DNA of 64,000 nucleotides from Tritrichomonas musculus (Eukaryota; Parabasalia; Tritrichomonadida; Tritrichomonadidae): NCBI GenBank assembly GCA_039105265.1, contig JAPFFF010000045.1, forward strand, positions 1 to 64,000, given 5' to 3'. Positions 1-11,594 of the stretch are shown piece after piece; positions within the stretch are counted from its first letter, which is position 1; each line of letters starts with the position of its first letter. The notes under the pieces are model-generated. The model was not told where the DNA came from. It searched no databases and saw nothing but the letters and a program-made list of their open reading frames with translations. Made by a program: the position numbers and the translations under genes.

Positions 1-3000
1 ACTTCATTAATTGAGGATTATTTGAAATAACACTTGGAGTTTCAGATGTGATAATAGGTTTCACGGGTTCAATAATAGGTTTCACGGGTTCAATAATAGG
101 TTTCACGGGTTCAATAATAGGTTTCACGGGTTTTGTTTTTGATAGATCCAGTTTGTCGATTGTACTTTTTTCATCAATTATTTTTGGTTTTGTTTTCGCT
201 TCAATATCAATATCAATATCAAATTTATTTTTTGGTTCTTTCTTCTTCTTTTTCAAAAGTTTACTTCTTTCTGATTTTTGTTTCTTCAAATTCTTATTTC
301 CTTTAGTTTTTGTATTAATTGTTGGTTTCTTTGGTTTAACTTCCTCAACATCATCATCAATCTTTTCCTCAATTTTTGTTTCAATTGGTTTCTGTTTTTG
401 AGCCAATACTTTAAATCGTAATGGTGCATTTTTCCGACCTCTTCTTGGTAAAATTTGAGTCATTGATTTTGTTTGAATTACTTCTGGTTCGTCAACTTTT
501 GTTGGTAATAAGTTAATTTTCTTTCCTGGTTCTATTTTTGTCATTGTCATTGGTTTTTCAGATATTGGACTTACTAATGGTTTCTTTTCTATTGGTGTTT
601 CTTTCTCTTCTGTCATTGTTGTTTTAGATGAAAATAAATTATTTATATTTGAATTTGTTTGATATGGAACAACTGGTTTAGGAGGAAGATTTTCATTAAA
701 TTGAGACATTATTGATGTTTTTCCGTTTAATTTATTTTTCTTTTGTTGTTCTAACAATAATTGGCGTATTGATACATTACCTTTCGAACTTTGTTGAATT
801 AAACTTGTAATTCCACCTTCATAACGTTTAGCCCAAACATTCTCTTCTTTCTTTTCTGAATCATCATTAATTGTTAAATCTGTATTTGTGGTTGTTGGTG
901 TTGGTGTTGTTGTTGTTGTGGTTGTTGGTGTTGTATTTGTTGTTGTTGCGGGCTTATTGAATGGATTTGTGAATCCTGTATTTCTTAATGCACCACCAAT
1001 TGTATTACCATTATTTTGATTTTGTTGTCTTTCTTTTTCTTGAGCTTCATTTATCATATTTTGAATTTCATGTAATGCAGTTTCAGTATCTTGATTCTTA
1101 AATCTTTCAAATCCAATTTCAGTCATATTTATTTTTCGACGATACGAATTCAAATCTTTTAATTTCTCTTCTACTTTCTTTTTATGTTCTTTCTCTTTAT
1201 CATCTTTTGCTTTCTCATCATCCCATTGTTTCTTTGCTTCATTCTCTTTTTGTTGCAAAAGAATGATACTTGGTTCCAAATTATTCAATGGTTTATCTTT
1301 ATAATCATCATATTTTAAGAGAGTATTTTCTTTCTTATAATTTGTTTTCAGATCTCGATAATATTTATTCGTCTTTGCAATATAGCGATTCAATTTCAAA
1401 TATCTTTCTAAATCATCCAATGACGGATATAACTCAGCTAGCTTTTCATATGTTTCAGAACTATCATCGATATGTTTATGATATTCTTCTAATAGATTCT
1501 TGAAAAATTCTTTCTTTTCGGTATTGACTTTTTCTTTATATTTGATATATGCATTTCGAATATCATCTACTGTCACTTTTTTATCTGTTCTTTTTGCTAT
1601 TTCTGGTTCGATATAACTTTGATGAACAAATGCAACATCTTCTGTTTTCATTGTTCCTTTCTTCTTTTGAAGTGCATTATGATCATCTAAAATTGGTATA
1701 AATGCAATACTTTCTAAAACATATACCCAATCGATATTTTTCTTATCTGGTGCAAATTTTTTAACAATATCTTTTACATTTATTTTTGTTTTTCCAAAAT
1801 GATTTTCATATAATGGTTTGAAGTCTAAAATTGCGTTCACATAATCCAAATCTTTTGCTGAATATGTTAATCCTTTCAACTCATCTTTTGTCACTTTTGA
1901 ACCTTCTTCCAAATTTTTATTTATTGCATCGATGTTTTCAATTATTTTCTTTTCTGTGTCAGTTTTTTCTTTCTCAAAGGATTTAAACGCTATTTGATAT
2001 TCACCAATCAATTCGTCTTCTGAAATTTTATCATGTTGTTGAGTAGCTGGATTATATCGTAAATTATCAATATATTCTTCATATGTTTCTTGTTCTTTTC
2101 TTGGTATTCCTTGAAATTCTAGAGATTCCTTATGAACAATTCTTGCAAGATTTGCATGATAAGCTGTCTCAATATCAAATTGTAAATCTTTCTCGTTTTG
2201 AATGTTCCATTGAACCTTATCACGAATTTTATATGGGTAATACATCATTTGATCCAAAGTTATTTTTTGGCCAAAAGCAGTTTCATATCTTTTCTGTAAT
2301 GGAGTTAATTTACAATATTTAACAATTTCATAAGCATTTGTGTATGTTTGAAGTTTTTCTGAATCTAATTTCAATTTTTCATCGTCAATATTTGCATTGA
2401 ATTCACTTATGAGATCATCTAAATTTTCATCATATGAATATTGTAAAGCAGCTTTCACATAATTATTAAGTAATGATAAATCTTTCCCTTTCTTCTCAAA
2501 CTTTTTCCGTTCGACTTCGAAATTAAATTCGTTATCATTCTTTTTGTTATAATTTTCAATATCTTTCTTCATTGCCATTCGAACGTGACCATATTCGGTA
2601 TTTTTATATTCTTTCACAATTTCATCTTTCTCTGCATTTGTTAATTTTGACCATTGTTTGTTTCCACCGAATTTTCTAATTGCTTCAAGAATATTTTCAA
2701 CTTCTAATTTCAAATCATCACATGCTCTTGAATAACTTTGAGGTTTCTGGTTGATATCTTTTGCTTTATTCGGATTCTTTTTGTTATGAACAGTTATCAA
2801 TATTTCATAATAAGTTTTGTAAGCATTATGATCATTCTCTTCTTTATTAAACAAATCTAATAAACTCTTTCCTTCACCTAAATCATCATTATAAATTTCT
2901 AAATATTCTTTGATTTTTGGAAAGTTTTGTAATTTATCATATTCATTTTCAAATCTTTGATATTCAACTTTTAATTTCTTTATTTGAGCTTCTTTTGTTG

Positions 3001-6000
3001 ATCCATACTCACCTTCCATGAGATCGTGATCAGAAATTACATAATTATATTTCGTTTCAAAATCTTTGATAATATTTTTCAGTTCTAGATAATATTTAGT
3101 TTCTTCAACATTCATATTATGTTGGTTCAACATTGAACGTATTGTTGAAACTACAGCAGTATCGGATTCTGGATATTTTCTTTGATATTCTTCAAATAAG
3201 TCTCTTAGTTTTTGGTCATTAGCTGCTTTATTTTTAGCTTTATCTAATCTTTTCACCTCAATTTCTAAATCTTTTATATCTTCTCGTGTTGGATTCTTCA
3301 GATCATCAAACTCTTTACCAAATTGATTTTTATATTTGCTTCTCATAATATGATAAAGAAAATAGTCTTCTGCAGCGTCAACATCATCTTGAAATAAGTT
3401 AACAATCTCTTCAAAAGTCGTTTTCTTTTCGAATCTTTTGTCGTAATCTTTCCAATATCTCCTCCATTTCCCAACTCCTTTATAATGTGAGTCATATCGA
3501 TTCTTTAAATCAGTTAATGTGATAACTTTTTCTTTATTCGTTTTATCTGATACATAATCCTTACCAAACTCATTTTTATACCAAACACTTAACGCATTTG
3601 CACGAAGTGCTTCGTATGCATTATCCCAATCACCTTTCCATTTTTTATAAGCATTTTGCCATTCAGGTAGTTTATCTTCTTTATGATTCGAATTCCAAAT
3701 CTGTCTATCAGCATCTAACGTTGTCCATTTTGTTCTATTTTCATGATATCTCTGAATCTTATCTTCCAAATATTTGAAAAGTTGTTGAGGGTCTTCAATT
3801 TTTAAATAGTCATTGTCCGTTTCACCCAAATCTCGTAGCATAACTGCATATTGGTCACGATTCATTTCATTAGCAACATAAGCTCTTGCATCAAACACTG
3901 CTTTTTCTACATTTGTTTCTGTTTGAAATTTGTTTATGAGAGTTTCCCAAGTAACTTTATTAGAGTGATCATTTATTAATTGTATCAATACGGGATCACT
4001 TCGGAATCTATTATATTTATCAAAATAAGCATCACATAATATCTGTAAGTTTTTGATTTTTTCTTTCAGTGTTGTTCCTTTGAGATCATCTTTTTGTCCT
4101 GACCATTTTTCCCATATTTTTGATAAGAATTCATACTTTGCCTCATCTATATCATATTCTTTATATTTCAAAAGTTCTGTGATATCACTAAATGCATTCC
4201 CTGTTCTTGCATATTCATTCCAATATCGAGTGACAACAGTATCTCCTCCGAATTTATTAATTTTTAAATTCAACTCATTTTGTAATCGTTCTAATTTATC
4301 TAATATTTGTTCCCAATTGTCACCATTGATTGCATTGAGTTTCACTTTTGGATATTCGTATACGGTTTCTAATTCATATTTGATTAATTCAATCTTCATT
4401 CGATTTGTACAATCTTTGAAATTTTTTCCTAATTTGTCTCTGATTGAATCAACATCGTGAACTTCTTGTGTAATATGATTATAATGACGGAGTAGATCTT
4501 GAAAAGTCACAGAGAAAAATGACCTCTCATCTTTTTCAGCTTCACGTAACATTTTTTCTAATTTTGTCTTTCCATCCGTTGAATTCGGAATTGCGTTTAT
4601 TTCTGTGACCTTATCTGGAAGTAAAGCAATTAATTTGTATTTCAAAGTTTGACATTGACAAAAGAATAATGCTCCTTGATAGTTATCTTCATATTCAAGC
4701 ACTATATCATGAATTGTCCATTCACGATCAGCATGTCTATTAAGCGTTAATAACGCATTTTGAAATTCATCACTTCGATATTGATTATAACCACGAACAG
4801 CTGTTTGAATAATATCTATCACTTGTTCTTTCTGTTCATCAGTCAACTCACCTGCTTTATCACTTGTTAATGAAATATATTTATCCTTCTTTGTTTTAAC
4901 AGTATATTTTTTCTTGAATGTGTCATTATATAAATCTAAATGATATTTATAATTTAAATCAGTTTTACCTTTATTATAGTCAAAATTATATAACGCGGCT
5001 GTCTTTTCTATTGAAGATGTTTGTTCATCATCATTATGATAATATCGATATTTATGCCAAATTTCATTGAATGCAGGTGAATTCCATGATTGTGCATAAT
5101 TTTGTGTTATTTGACTATAAAATTTTCGACACCAAGCTAATCTTTCTTCTGAATCTAAGGCTGTCTCATGATATCCAGTAAAACGAGTATCACCTGGCAA
5201 ATCTTCATCAAATATAGAGAATCTATTTTTAATTAATTTTCTATATTTATCAATTTCAATAGCAATTCGAGCTTTTTCAGGAGTTTTATATTTGTCTTTC
5301 AATTGTTTATATGTTAATGTTGAATCTATTTGATTTGTTGATTTATATGATTCAAATGTTGCTTCAACATCTGATTTTCCCCACGTTTCTTCATCTTGTT
5401 CTTTTTCTTCCACTTTCGCCAAAATTTGATCAAATAATGTTGAATCTTTTTCTTGACCTGTCATTGAATAATCTTTTCCATTGTTTAATTGTTTGTAATA
5501 TGTTGAAACAATAGGAATTAAATAGTTTGCATACATTTCTTCATTTGTCCAAGTTAAATCAGGTTGAGTTATATAAGAAACATATTGTGGTTTTATTTTC
5601 GCTAACAATTCTCTTGCTTTCTTATAGTTACTATCAGTTGACCAAGTTTTTGAAGTTTTCTTATAGGAATCATATTTCTCTTGCCAATTCTTTCGATAAG
5701 CAGATTTGACTGTTGGATCTGTCATTTTCATGTATTCATTAAAGTATTGAATGACGTCGTTATATAATTTATTACCTTTTTTCGGAAATTTCTCATTTAT
5801 TTTCTTCACTTTTTCATAACTCTCAAAGAAATCAATACATTCATTCAAATCTCCATTGAATTTTCCATACAAATGTCCCCAAGCTTCAACATAATTTCGT
5901 CCAAATGCTTTTGAATATTTTTCAAGATAATCATGAAACACACTACTTTGATCCCAAGTGACAGAATAATTGTGATAATTTTTATCATAATAATCTTGAA

Positions 6001-9000
6001 GTATTTTTTGAGCTTCTGTGATTGAATCCTTCGCTTTCTCTCTTACAAATTTCTTTAAATTAACACCTTCCCAAGGATGAGTTTTATAATAAAATTCATA
6101 CAACGCACCTAATTTATTTATCGCATTGATAGCATTATAATTTCCTTCCCATTCCATTCTCCAATCAGATGGACTTTTGAGATCCTCAGGAAAATGTTGT
6201 TTCCAAATCATTAAAGCTTGATCCAAATTAGCATTCGTATCTCTTCCATTGATTTGATTATTAATCATATTTTGTAAAGATTCACCAACTTGAACAACAT
6301 TTTTATTTCTCCAAGCAGCTGCTATTCTTTTTATTGAATATTGATCATCATTCGGTAAAAATTCATTCAATTCTCTTATTTTGTTATTTATGTTATCATT
6401 CAAAGATAAAACACGTTCTGTTTCTTCGATATCTGCAACCTCATCTTGAAAATACTGTCCATGAGTTGATAAATCACCATTTGTCTGATTTTGAAAATAA
6501 TCCATAAATGTTGGAAAATGACTTTGTTTTTCATGATATTTTTTATATTTGTCATAAGCTAATTCAGACTCTAAATAAAATTTATATGCAGAACCATTCT
6601 GAGGGAAATAAGTCATTTTTACATCACGAAATCTCTTGTCAGTAAATCGAGTTGGATAAAGATTATGTAATTCTTGTTCGAGCATATTGATTTGAGGAAT
6701 ATCTTCTGCTTTTGTATTTCCAATGATTACGTCCATTTTTAAATTCATATTTTCTTTTCCTTCATAACTTTTATAAACTTTTTCAAATTCTAATCTATCA
6801 AAATACTTATCCATATCATGACCCATAGAAATGTAATAAGTTCGTGCATTCAAGTATTGTTGAATATCTCCTGAATTATTACAATGGCCAACAACTTCTT
6901 TGAATAAGTCATCTTTTTGTTCTTTGTCATGAATCTTTTTTGTTCGTTCGTTGAATTCTTGATAAAAGGCCTGATCATTTTTCTTTTGTCTTTCTAAATT
7001 TTGGTATTGTTGAACGATATTTTGGTAATTAGTTATAATTTGATTATAATCTGGTTGACCATCTGATTTTAACGGAGGTGAAACATTTTTCAATTCAATA
7101 ATTTTAATAGGTGAATATTCGAAAATTTGAATTTCAGCTTGGTATCTCTTTAACATATTAAAGATTTCGTCTAAATTATAACGATAGTCAATTAATGATT
7201 GAAACCCTATTTTTTTATTGTTATATGAATATTTATTCCAACGTTTCATTACAATTCCTCCCCTGAAGAAATCTTCCTTATGATCATTCATATATTTTAA
7301 TAAATCAGCTTTTGTTTCTACATTTGGTGTATACAAAACTAAGTATTGAACTAAATGATCAAAACGATACTGATTGATATCCCAATCAGGAAATAGAGTT
7401 GTAAAACTTTCGTTAATAGCATTTTTCAAATTCTCATCTTCTTTTCCTTTTTCTGTATTCTTATTTTTAATTAATTCTTTGATATACTCTTCTTTATTTT
7501 CAATTTTCTGATCGACCAATATTCCATTCCAAAAGTTATCAGTAAATTCACTTCCATAAGCATGTTGTACTTGAACTTTTAAATTCTCAAGTTTCTTTTT
7601 ATCTTGAACAGATTTCAATAGAGATTTTTCATTATTGAGCCGATTTTGTAATTTTTCTAAGGCTTTACTTTGTTCGGTTTCTGATTCAATATCCTTTATA
7701 AATATTTCATTCTCTTCTTTCTGTTGATCAAATGGTTGACCTTCTAGATTTGCTCTTTGTGCTATTATTGTTATTATTTCTCCCATTTTCTTATCAATAT
7801 CTTGTTTTGAAGCAATCCATGATCTTTGCCATTCTTCAAATTGTGCTTCTTTAGTCGGAATATCATTTTGTTTAATAAATTGAGATCTTATTTGTATAAC
7901 ATCATTTTGGTCAAATTTTCTCTTTGATTGTCTTAATATCTCGACGATTTTTGCTGACATATAATCATTTTCTTGTTTTAATGCTTGTTCCAACTTTTCT
8001 TTCCATTTCTCTTCTTCCTCATCAATAATTGTATTTATTTGATTAGGATTTGATAAAATTTTATTTGTAACATTTTGTAAGATTGTATTTTCATCAACTG
8101 AGCTAACCCCTGGAACTTTTTCAGCGATTTGATTAATTTTGATAAGATTTTCTGTTATTTTTGATTGTACATCTGATTTTAATTTATTTGTTAATGTAGT
8201 CTTTGCATTTGTAATATCTTGTTCCACGGCTCGTTTTCCTTCTTTATCATTATACATTGCCGTATATCTTTCCAGAGTATCGTCATCAACTTGTAATCCA
8301 TGACTATTTAACATTGACAACACCTTCTTTTTCTTATTTTCTTTCTGTTCGATATCATTCTCTTGAATTGCGAAATTCAATCTATGAGATAAATCCTCGT
8401 CCAAATCTTTTGTAATTTGATCACCGTTTATATAAAGAGCTTCCAATTCACTTTTTCTTACTGCTTGATTATAATTTGAATTTGGACGATATTTACTTGT
8501 TTCTTGTTCTATTTGAATTAGATCCTTTATCATATTCTTTCGATTTGATAACGATTGTTCATAACGATCTCGATAATTTTTAACAATTTCTGAGGTTTCA
8601 TTTAATTTGTTCTCCCATTGTTTTTCTCTATCTTCTTTGAACAAAGCTTGACAAGATCCATCTTTAACAAATAATGAATAAAATTCAGTTAACTTGTTCT
8701 TACTTAAATTAAACGGCTTTAATATTTCGTTCACAGCACTTTGATATAATCCAAGATATCGTGGAAATTCTACTTCTTCTATTTTTGATCCTGATCCTTT
8801 TTGTAATTGTTCAATAACCTCTATTTTCGTTGGTACTTCACCTCTTGTTATAAAATCATTATTTAATTTTTGAATTATTTTTTTCTGATAATATGATTCT
8901 GCATCTAAATTTGTTGTATTTCCTGTCATACGATATAATGAATCAAATTCTTCATTAACGATTAAACGAATATCTTGAAATGATCTATTCAATAAAGTTA

Positions 9001-11545
9001 ATATTTTTTCTAAGTCATCTTTCGCATAATGATTATCTGCTTGTTTAACAATTGTTAGTTTTCCCAATTCTGCGTCCAATGTTTCATTTGTAGTTTGAAT
9101 GTTATTCTCAAATTTTAAATAAAATTTTCCAATCACTTTTATCCAATTATCAATCATATTTCGTGAATGTTCACTCATACATGCTTGTAATTCGTCAATC
9201 GTCTGTATTGTCTCCTCTGCTATTAACTTTTGAATTCCTGATATTTCGTTATCTAAATTTGCCCAATTCGATATTTGAATCCATGGTAAACCATATGAGT
9301 TCTCCTCAAAAAAGGATAAACACTTTTGCTTATATTCTTCTAATAATTCATCCTTTTCTAAAAGCAAAGATTGTTTTTTTATTTCTTTAACCCTTTCTGG
9401 ATTCTCTATTTCCATATTTGATTCTTGAACGATAGCCTCTAATTTTCTTTCTGGAATTTCAATTGAATCTTGGATTTCTTTTGCAAATGCCTCATCTTCT
9501 TCATTTTGCTTTTTTTCTCTTTTCATCATTTCTTCTTGATATTGATCATGGAAAATTGCGAATGTTTCAAATTGTTGTCCTGGATGATCTGTTAAAAATT
9601 TCTTGAATTCATCCTTTTTTCTCTGATATTCTTTTCGATACCACTTCATTGTCAAATTATGTTTTTGTGTAAATTGTTGCTCATCTGTCAAATTTTGCGG
9701 ACCTAATCCTTGAATTGCTTCATTTACTTCATGTTCTTTTGTTTCTTGTAATTGTGGGATATTATTATAAAAGCCGAACCAAAATTTTTGTCTAGAATAA
9801 CCATCCTTTTCTTTTATAAATATTAGATTAACATGCATTGCTACGATTTCTGCTTCGATATATTTTTCCTTTTCTATCGGATTTGATTGATCCAATGTAT
9901 CTTGTAAAAATTCCTTAGCAGCATAATAATTCAAATCATATTCTTGACTTAACGAATCACATAATATATCAGCATCTCCACTTGTCTCAATGCCTTTTGC
10001 ATAGTTAAACATAACACAAAATCTCCAAAGTTCTTCATTTGACCATAACCTCTGTTTTTGGAATTCTTCGATTTTCAATTTTGCTTTTTCAGGAGATATT
10101 TCTTTATATTCATTTTGTAATTCATCTAGAATATGTTCATTTATTTGAGATGGATCTTGATTATTTTTATATCTTTCGTTGAATTTTGTATAATAAATTT
10201 GATCTACTTGGTCTACTGTTAATTGACCTTGTACGTTTGGATTTTTTACAGCATAAATCTCTCTAATTAAATCATAAATTGCTCTTTTCTTTATTCTCTG
10301 AGCTTCTAAAATTCTTTGATAATTTTTAGATTTTTGAGTGTCGATTCTAAATGCAGTTATTTGTGTATCAGTCAGCTTAGCGATTGCATTATATGTTGTT
10401 TCGATTCCTGGAACATATAATAATTTTAAACAATCATCTGTTCCGAGTGTGGGTAAGATATTTGTAAGATCAATAAATGTATTAATTGCATTATCAGGTT
10501 CGAGATAACGAATGTTTTGCTCTCTCAATTTATAAAAGGTCCATGTGTAAACAATATATGTATTTTTCCATCCAAGTGCTTCCAACTCAATAAATTTTTC
10601 TTCTAACAACTTCAATTTTGAAAATACGTCTTTTATGGTATTATTTGCTGCATCTTGATAATAATCCCATACTCTTATGTCAAACAATTCTTTTGGACAA
10701 ATAATTTGATTTCCTGCCGGACTTGTTCGAGTTATTTTTGATCTGAAGTAATTAACCATTGTATTCAAATCTTGATTTTGAATTAAACCAGTCAAAATGT
10801 TGAAATTAATATTCAGAATATCATCCTTCATTGTTAAATAAAATTTGACCATTTCTTGATGATAACTGATTCCGCGAAATGAAACAATATCTGCGAGTGG
10901 ATCTCTAATCTCTAAAATTTTAACAAGATAATCAATTTCATATTTTCCATTAAATCGATAAATGCGTTGACAAACACTCCACCAAAAAGCAGCTTCCAAT
11001 TCTGTCCACCCAAGATATTCTCCCCCACTTTGATAATTACTTTTCCATTCTTTTATTTCCTCATCATCTATTCCAAATACTTTAAAAAGTCTGTCCAATC
11101 TATATTTTCGAAAATTTTCCAAACTATCCAGTAGAGATTTATTATTGGTTTTACATATTTGAAATTCTTTATCAATTTCTGCAATACCGAATCCAGGGCA
11201 ATAAATATTTCTGACTTCACTGTTAATCGTAAAATCTAAAACTACTCGAGTGTATTCAATCAAATCAATCCATTCATTCTCTATTTCCTTTGGATGTTTT
11301 TGATAATAATTAATTACTGTATTTAATTTTGGTGGTTCATTCGATACTTTACAACATGCATCATACAACCAATCAAATTCTTGTCTACTATCTTCATCAG
11401 GAAATATATATCCACCATATTTACTTATAACACCACCCTTATTATTTAATAAATCTTGTTTTGCTTCTTGATATTTTGCAAGGAGTTGTTCATCTGTTAA
11501 TTGTTCAGGTTGTTGATTTTGTTCAGGTTGTTGATTTTCAGTCAT
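1..11545 (-). CDS. Giant hypothetical protein, 3' end off the window
   Basis: A minus-strand frame starts at ATG 11545 (MTENQQPEQNQQPEQ) and runs to base 1, giving more than 3,840 residues. I checked the frame by hand at scattered points and it was open each time. I recognise no family. Most of the protein is highly charged and rich in Lys, Glu, Asp, Tyr, Trp and Asn, and looks helical, with no long coiled-coil heptads, no signal peptide and no membrane segments. The visible C-terminal part changes character: a Q/N- and Thr-rich linker (about 880-1020), then a Pro/Lys-rich basic tail with four copies of KPIIEPV (51-133). A size and composition like this suggests a structural or scaffold protein, but that is inference. 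The gene upstream on the same strand (11595-12005) is only 49 bases away. The stop codon is not in the window, so the full length is unknown. Confidence 0.85.
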   Translation of the reverse strand, partial: MTENQQPEQNQQPEQLTDEQLLAKYQEAKQDLLNNKGGVISKYGGYIFPDEDSRQEFDWLYDACCKVSNEPPKLNTVINYYQKHPKEIENEWIDLIEYTRVVLDFTINSEVRNIYCPGFGIAEIDKEFQICKTNNKSLLDSLENFRKYRLDRLFKVFGIDDEEIKEWKSNYQSGGEYLGWTELEAAFWWSVCQRIYRFNGKYEIDYLVKILEIRDPLADIVSFRGISYHQEMVKFYLTMKDDILNINFNILTGLIQNQDLNTMVNYFRSKITRTSPAGNQIICPKELFDIRVWDYYQDAANNTIKDVFSKLKLLEEKFIELEALGWKNTYIVYTWTFYKLREQNIRYLEPDNAINTFIDLTNILPTLGTDDCLKLLYVPGIETTYNAIAKLTDTQITAFRIDTQKSKNYQRILEAQRIKKRAIYDLIREIYAVKNPNVQGQLTVDQVDQIYYTKFNERYKNNQDPSQINEHILDELQNEYKEISPEKAKLKIEEFQKQRLWSNEELWRFCVMFNYAKGIETSGDADILCDSLSQEYDLNYYAAKEFLQDTLDQSNPIEKEKYIEAEIVAMHVNLIFIKEKDGYSRQKFWFGFYNNIPQLQETKEHEVNEAIQGLGPQNLTDEQQFTQKHNLTMKWYRKEYQRKKDEFKKFLTDHPGQQFETFAIFHDQYQEEMMKREKKQNEEDEAFAKEIQDSIEIPERKLEAIVQESNMEIENPERVKEIKKQSLLLEKDELLEEYKQKCLSFFEENSYGLPWIQISNWANLDNEISGIQKLIAEETIQTIDELQACMSEHSRNMIDNWIKVIGKFYLKFENNIQTTNETLDAELGKLTIVKQADNHYAKDDLEKILTLLNRSFQDIRLIVNEEFDSLYRMTGNTTNLDAESYYQKKIIQKLNNDFITRGEVPTKIEVIEQLQKGSGSKIEEVEFPRYLGLYQSAVNEILKPFNLSKNKLTEFYSLFVKDGSCQALFKEDREKQWENKLNETSEIVKNYRDRYEQSLSNRKNMIKDLIQIEQETSKYRPNSNYNQAVRKSELEALYINGDQITKDLDEDLSHRLNFAIQENDIEQKENKKKKVLSMLNSHGLQVDDDTLERYTAMYNDKEGKRAVEQDITNAKTTLTNKLKSDVQSKITENLIKINQIAEKVPGVSSVDENTILQNVTNKILSNPNQINTIIDEEEEKWKEKLEQALKQENDYMSAKIVEILRQSKRKFDQNDVIQIRSQFIKQNDIPTKEAQFEEWQRSWIASKQDIDKKMGEIITIIAQRANLEGQPFDQQKEENEIFIKDIESETEQSKALEKLQNRLNNEKSLLKSVQDKKKLENLKVQVQHAYGSEFTDNFWNGILVDQKIENKEEYIKELIKNKNTEKGKEDENLKNAINESFTTLFPDWDINQYRFDHLVQYLVLYTPNVETKADLLKYMNDHKEDFFRGGIVMKRWNKYSYNNKKIGFQSLIDYRYNLDEIFNMLKRYQAEIQIFEYSPIKIIELKNVSPPLKSDGQPDYNQIITNYQNIVQQYQNLERQKKNDQAFYQEFNERTKKIHDKEQKDDLFKEVVGHCNNSGDIQQYLNARTYYISMGHDMDKYFDRLEFEKVYKSYEGKENMNLKMDVIIGNTKAEDIPQINMLEQELHNLYPTRFTDKRFRDVKMTYFPQNGSAYKFYLESELAYDKYKKYHEKQSHFPTFMDYFQNQTNGDLSTHGQYFQDEVADIEETERVLSLNDNINNKIRELNEFLPNDDQYSIKRIAAAWRNKNVVQVGESLQNMINNQINGRDTNANLDQALMIWKQHFPEDLKSPSDWRMEWEGNYNAINAINKLGALYEFYYKTHPWEGVNLKKFVREKAKDSITEAQKILQDYYDKNYHNYSVTWDQSSVFHDYLEKYSKAFGRNYVEAWGHLYGKFNGDLNECIDFFESYEKVKKINEKFPKKGNKLYNDVIQYFNEYMKMTDPTVKSAYRKNWQEKYDSYKKTSKTWSTDSNYKKARELLAKIKPQYVSYITQPDLTWTNEEMYANYLIPIVSTYYKQLNNGKDYSMTGQEKDSTLFDQILAKVEEKEQDEETWGKSDVEATFESYKSTNQIDSTLTYKQLKDKYKTPEKARIAIEIDKYRKLIKNRFSIFDEDLPGDTRFTGYHETALDSEERLAWCRKFYSQITQNYAQSWNSPAFNEIWHKYRYYHNDDEQTSSIEKTAALYNFDYNKGKTDLNYKYHLDLYNDTFKKKYTVKTKKDKYISLTSDKAGELTDEQKEQVIDIIQTAVRGYNQYRSDEFQNALLTLNRHADREWTIHDIVLEYEDNYQGALFFCQCQTLKYKLIALLPDKVTEINAIPNSTDGKTKLEKMLREAEKDERSFFSVTFQDLLRHYNHITQEVHDVDSIRDKLGKNFKDCTNRMKIELIKYELETVYEYPKVKLNAINGDNWEQILDKLERLQNELNLKINKFGGDTVVTRYWNEYARTGNAFSDITELLKYKEYDIDEAKYEFLSKIWEKWSGQKDDLKGTTLKEKIKNLQILCDAYFDKYNRFRSDPVLIQLINDHSNKVTWETLINKFQTETNVEKAVFDARAYVANEMNRDQYAVMLRDLGETDNDYLKIEDPQQLFKYLEDKIQRYHENRTKWTTLDADRQIWNSNHKEDKLPEWQNAYKKWKGDWDNAYEALRANALSVWYKNEFGKDYVSDKTNKEKVITLTDLKNRYDSHYKGVGKWRRYWKDYDKRFEKKTTFEEIVNLFQDDVDAAEDYFLYHIMRSKYKNQFGKEFDDLKNPTREDIKDLEIEVKRLDKAKNKAANDQKLRDLFEEYQRKYPESDTAVVSTIRSMLNQHNMNVEETKYYLELKNIIKDFETKYNYVISDHDLMEGEYGSTKEAQIKKLKVEYQRFENEYDKLQNFPKIKEYLEIYNDDLGEGKSLLDLFNKEENDHNAYKTYYEILITVHNKKNPNKAKDINQKPQSYSRACDDLKLEVENILEAIRKFGGNKQWSKLTNAEKDEIVKEYKNTEYGHVRMAMKKDIENYNKKNDNEFNFEVERKKFEKKGKDLSLLNNYVKAALQYSYDENLDDLISEFNANIDDEKLKLDSEKLQTYTNAYEIVKYCKLTPLQKRYETAFGQKITLDQMMYYPYKIRDKVQWNIQNEKDLQFDIETAYHANLARIVHKESLEFQGIPRKEQETYEEYIDNLRYNPATQQHDKISEDELIGEYQIAFKSFEKEKTDTEKKIIENIDAINKNLEEGSKVTKDELKGLTYSAKDLDYVNAILDFKPLYENHFGKTKINVKDIVKKFAPDKKNIDWVYVLESIAFIPILDDHNALQKKKGTMKTEDVAFVHQSYIEPEIAKRTDKKVTVDDIRNAYIKYKEKVNTEKKEFFKNLLEEYHKHIDDSSETYEKLAELYPSLDDLERYLKLNRYIAKTNKYYRDLKTNYKKENTLLKYDDYKDKPLNNLEPSIILLQQKENEAKKQWDDEKAKDDKEKEHKKKVEEKLKDLNSYRRKINMTEIGFERFKNQDTETALHEIQNMINEAQEKERQQNQNNGNTIGGALRNTGFTNPFNKPATTTNTTPTTTTTTTPTPTTTNTDLTINDDSEKKEENVWAKRYEGGITSLIQQSSKGNVSIRQLLLEQQKKNKLNGKTSIMSQFNENLPPKPVVPYQTNSNINNLFSSKTTMTEEKETPIEKKPLVSPISEKPMTMTKIEPGKKINLLPTKVDEPEVIQTKSMTQILPRRGRKNAPLRFKVLAQKQKPIETKIEEKIDDDVEEVKPKKPTINTKTKGNKNLKKQKSERSKLLKKKKKEPKNKFDIDIDIEAKTKPKIIDEKSTIDKLDLSKTKPVKPIIEPVKPIIEPVKPIIEPVKPIITSETPSVISNNPQLMK
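51..133 (-). repeat. 21-bp tandem repeat encoding KPIIEPV
   Basis: Four near-identical 21-bp units, read on the minus strand as KPIIEPV, lie in the tail of the giant ORF. Their nucleotide identity suggests a recent in-frame expansion. Confidence 0.85.
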
Positions 11546-11594
11546 TTTTCAATAAAAATAAACATAAAACAACAAATAGTGAAAATTAAATGGT

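Noticed and set aside
48-5709. Plus-strand ORFs opposite the giant gene
   Set aside because: Shadows of the minus-strand coding frame.
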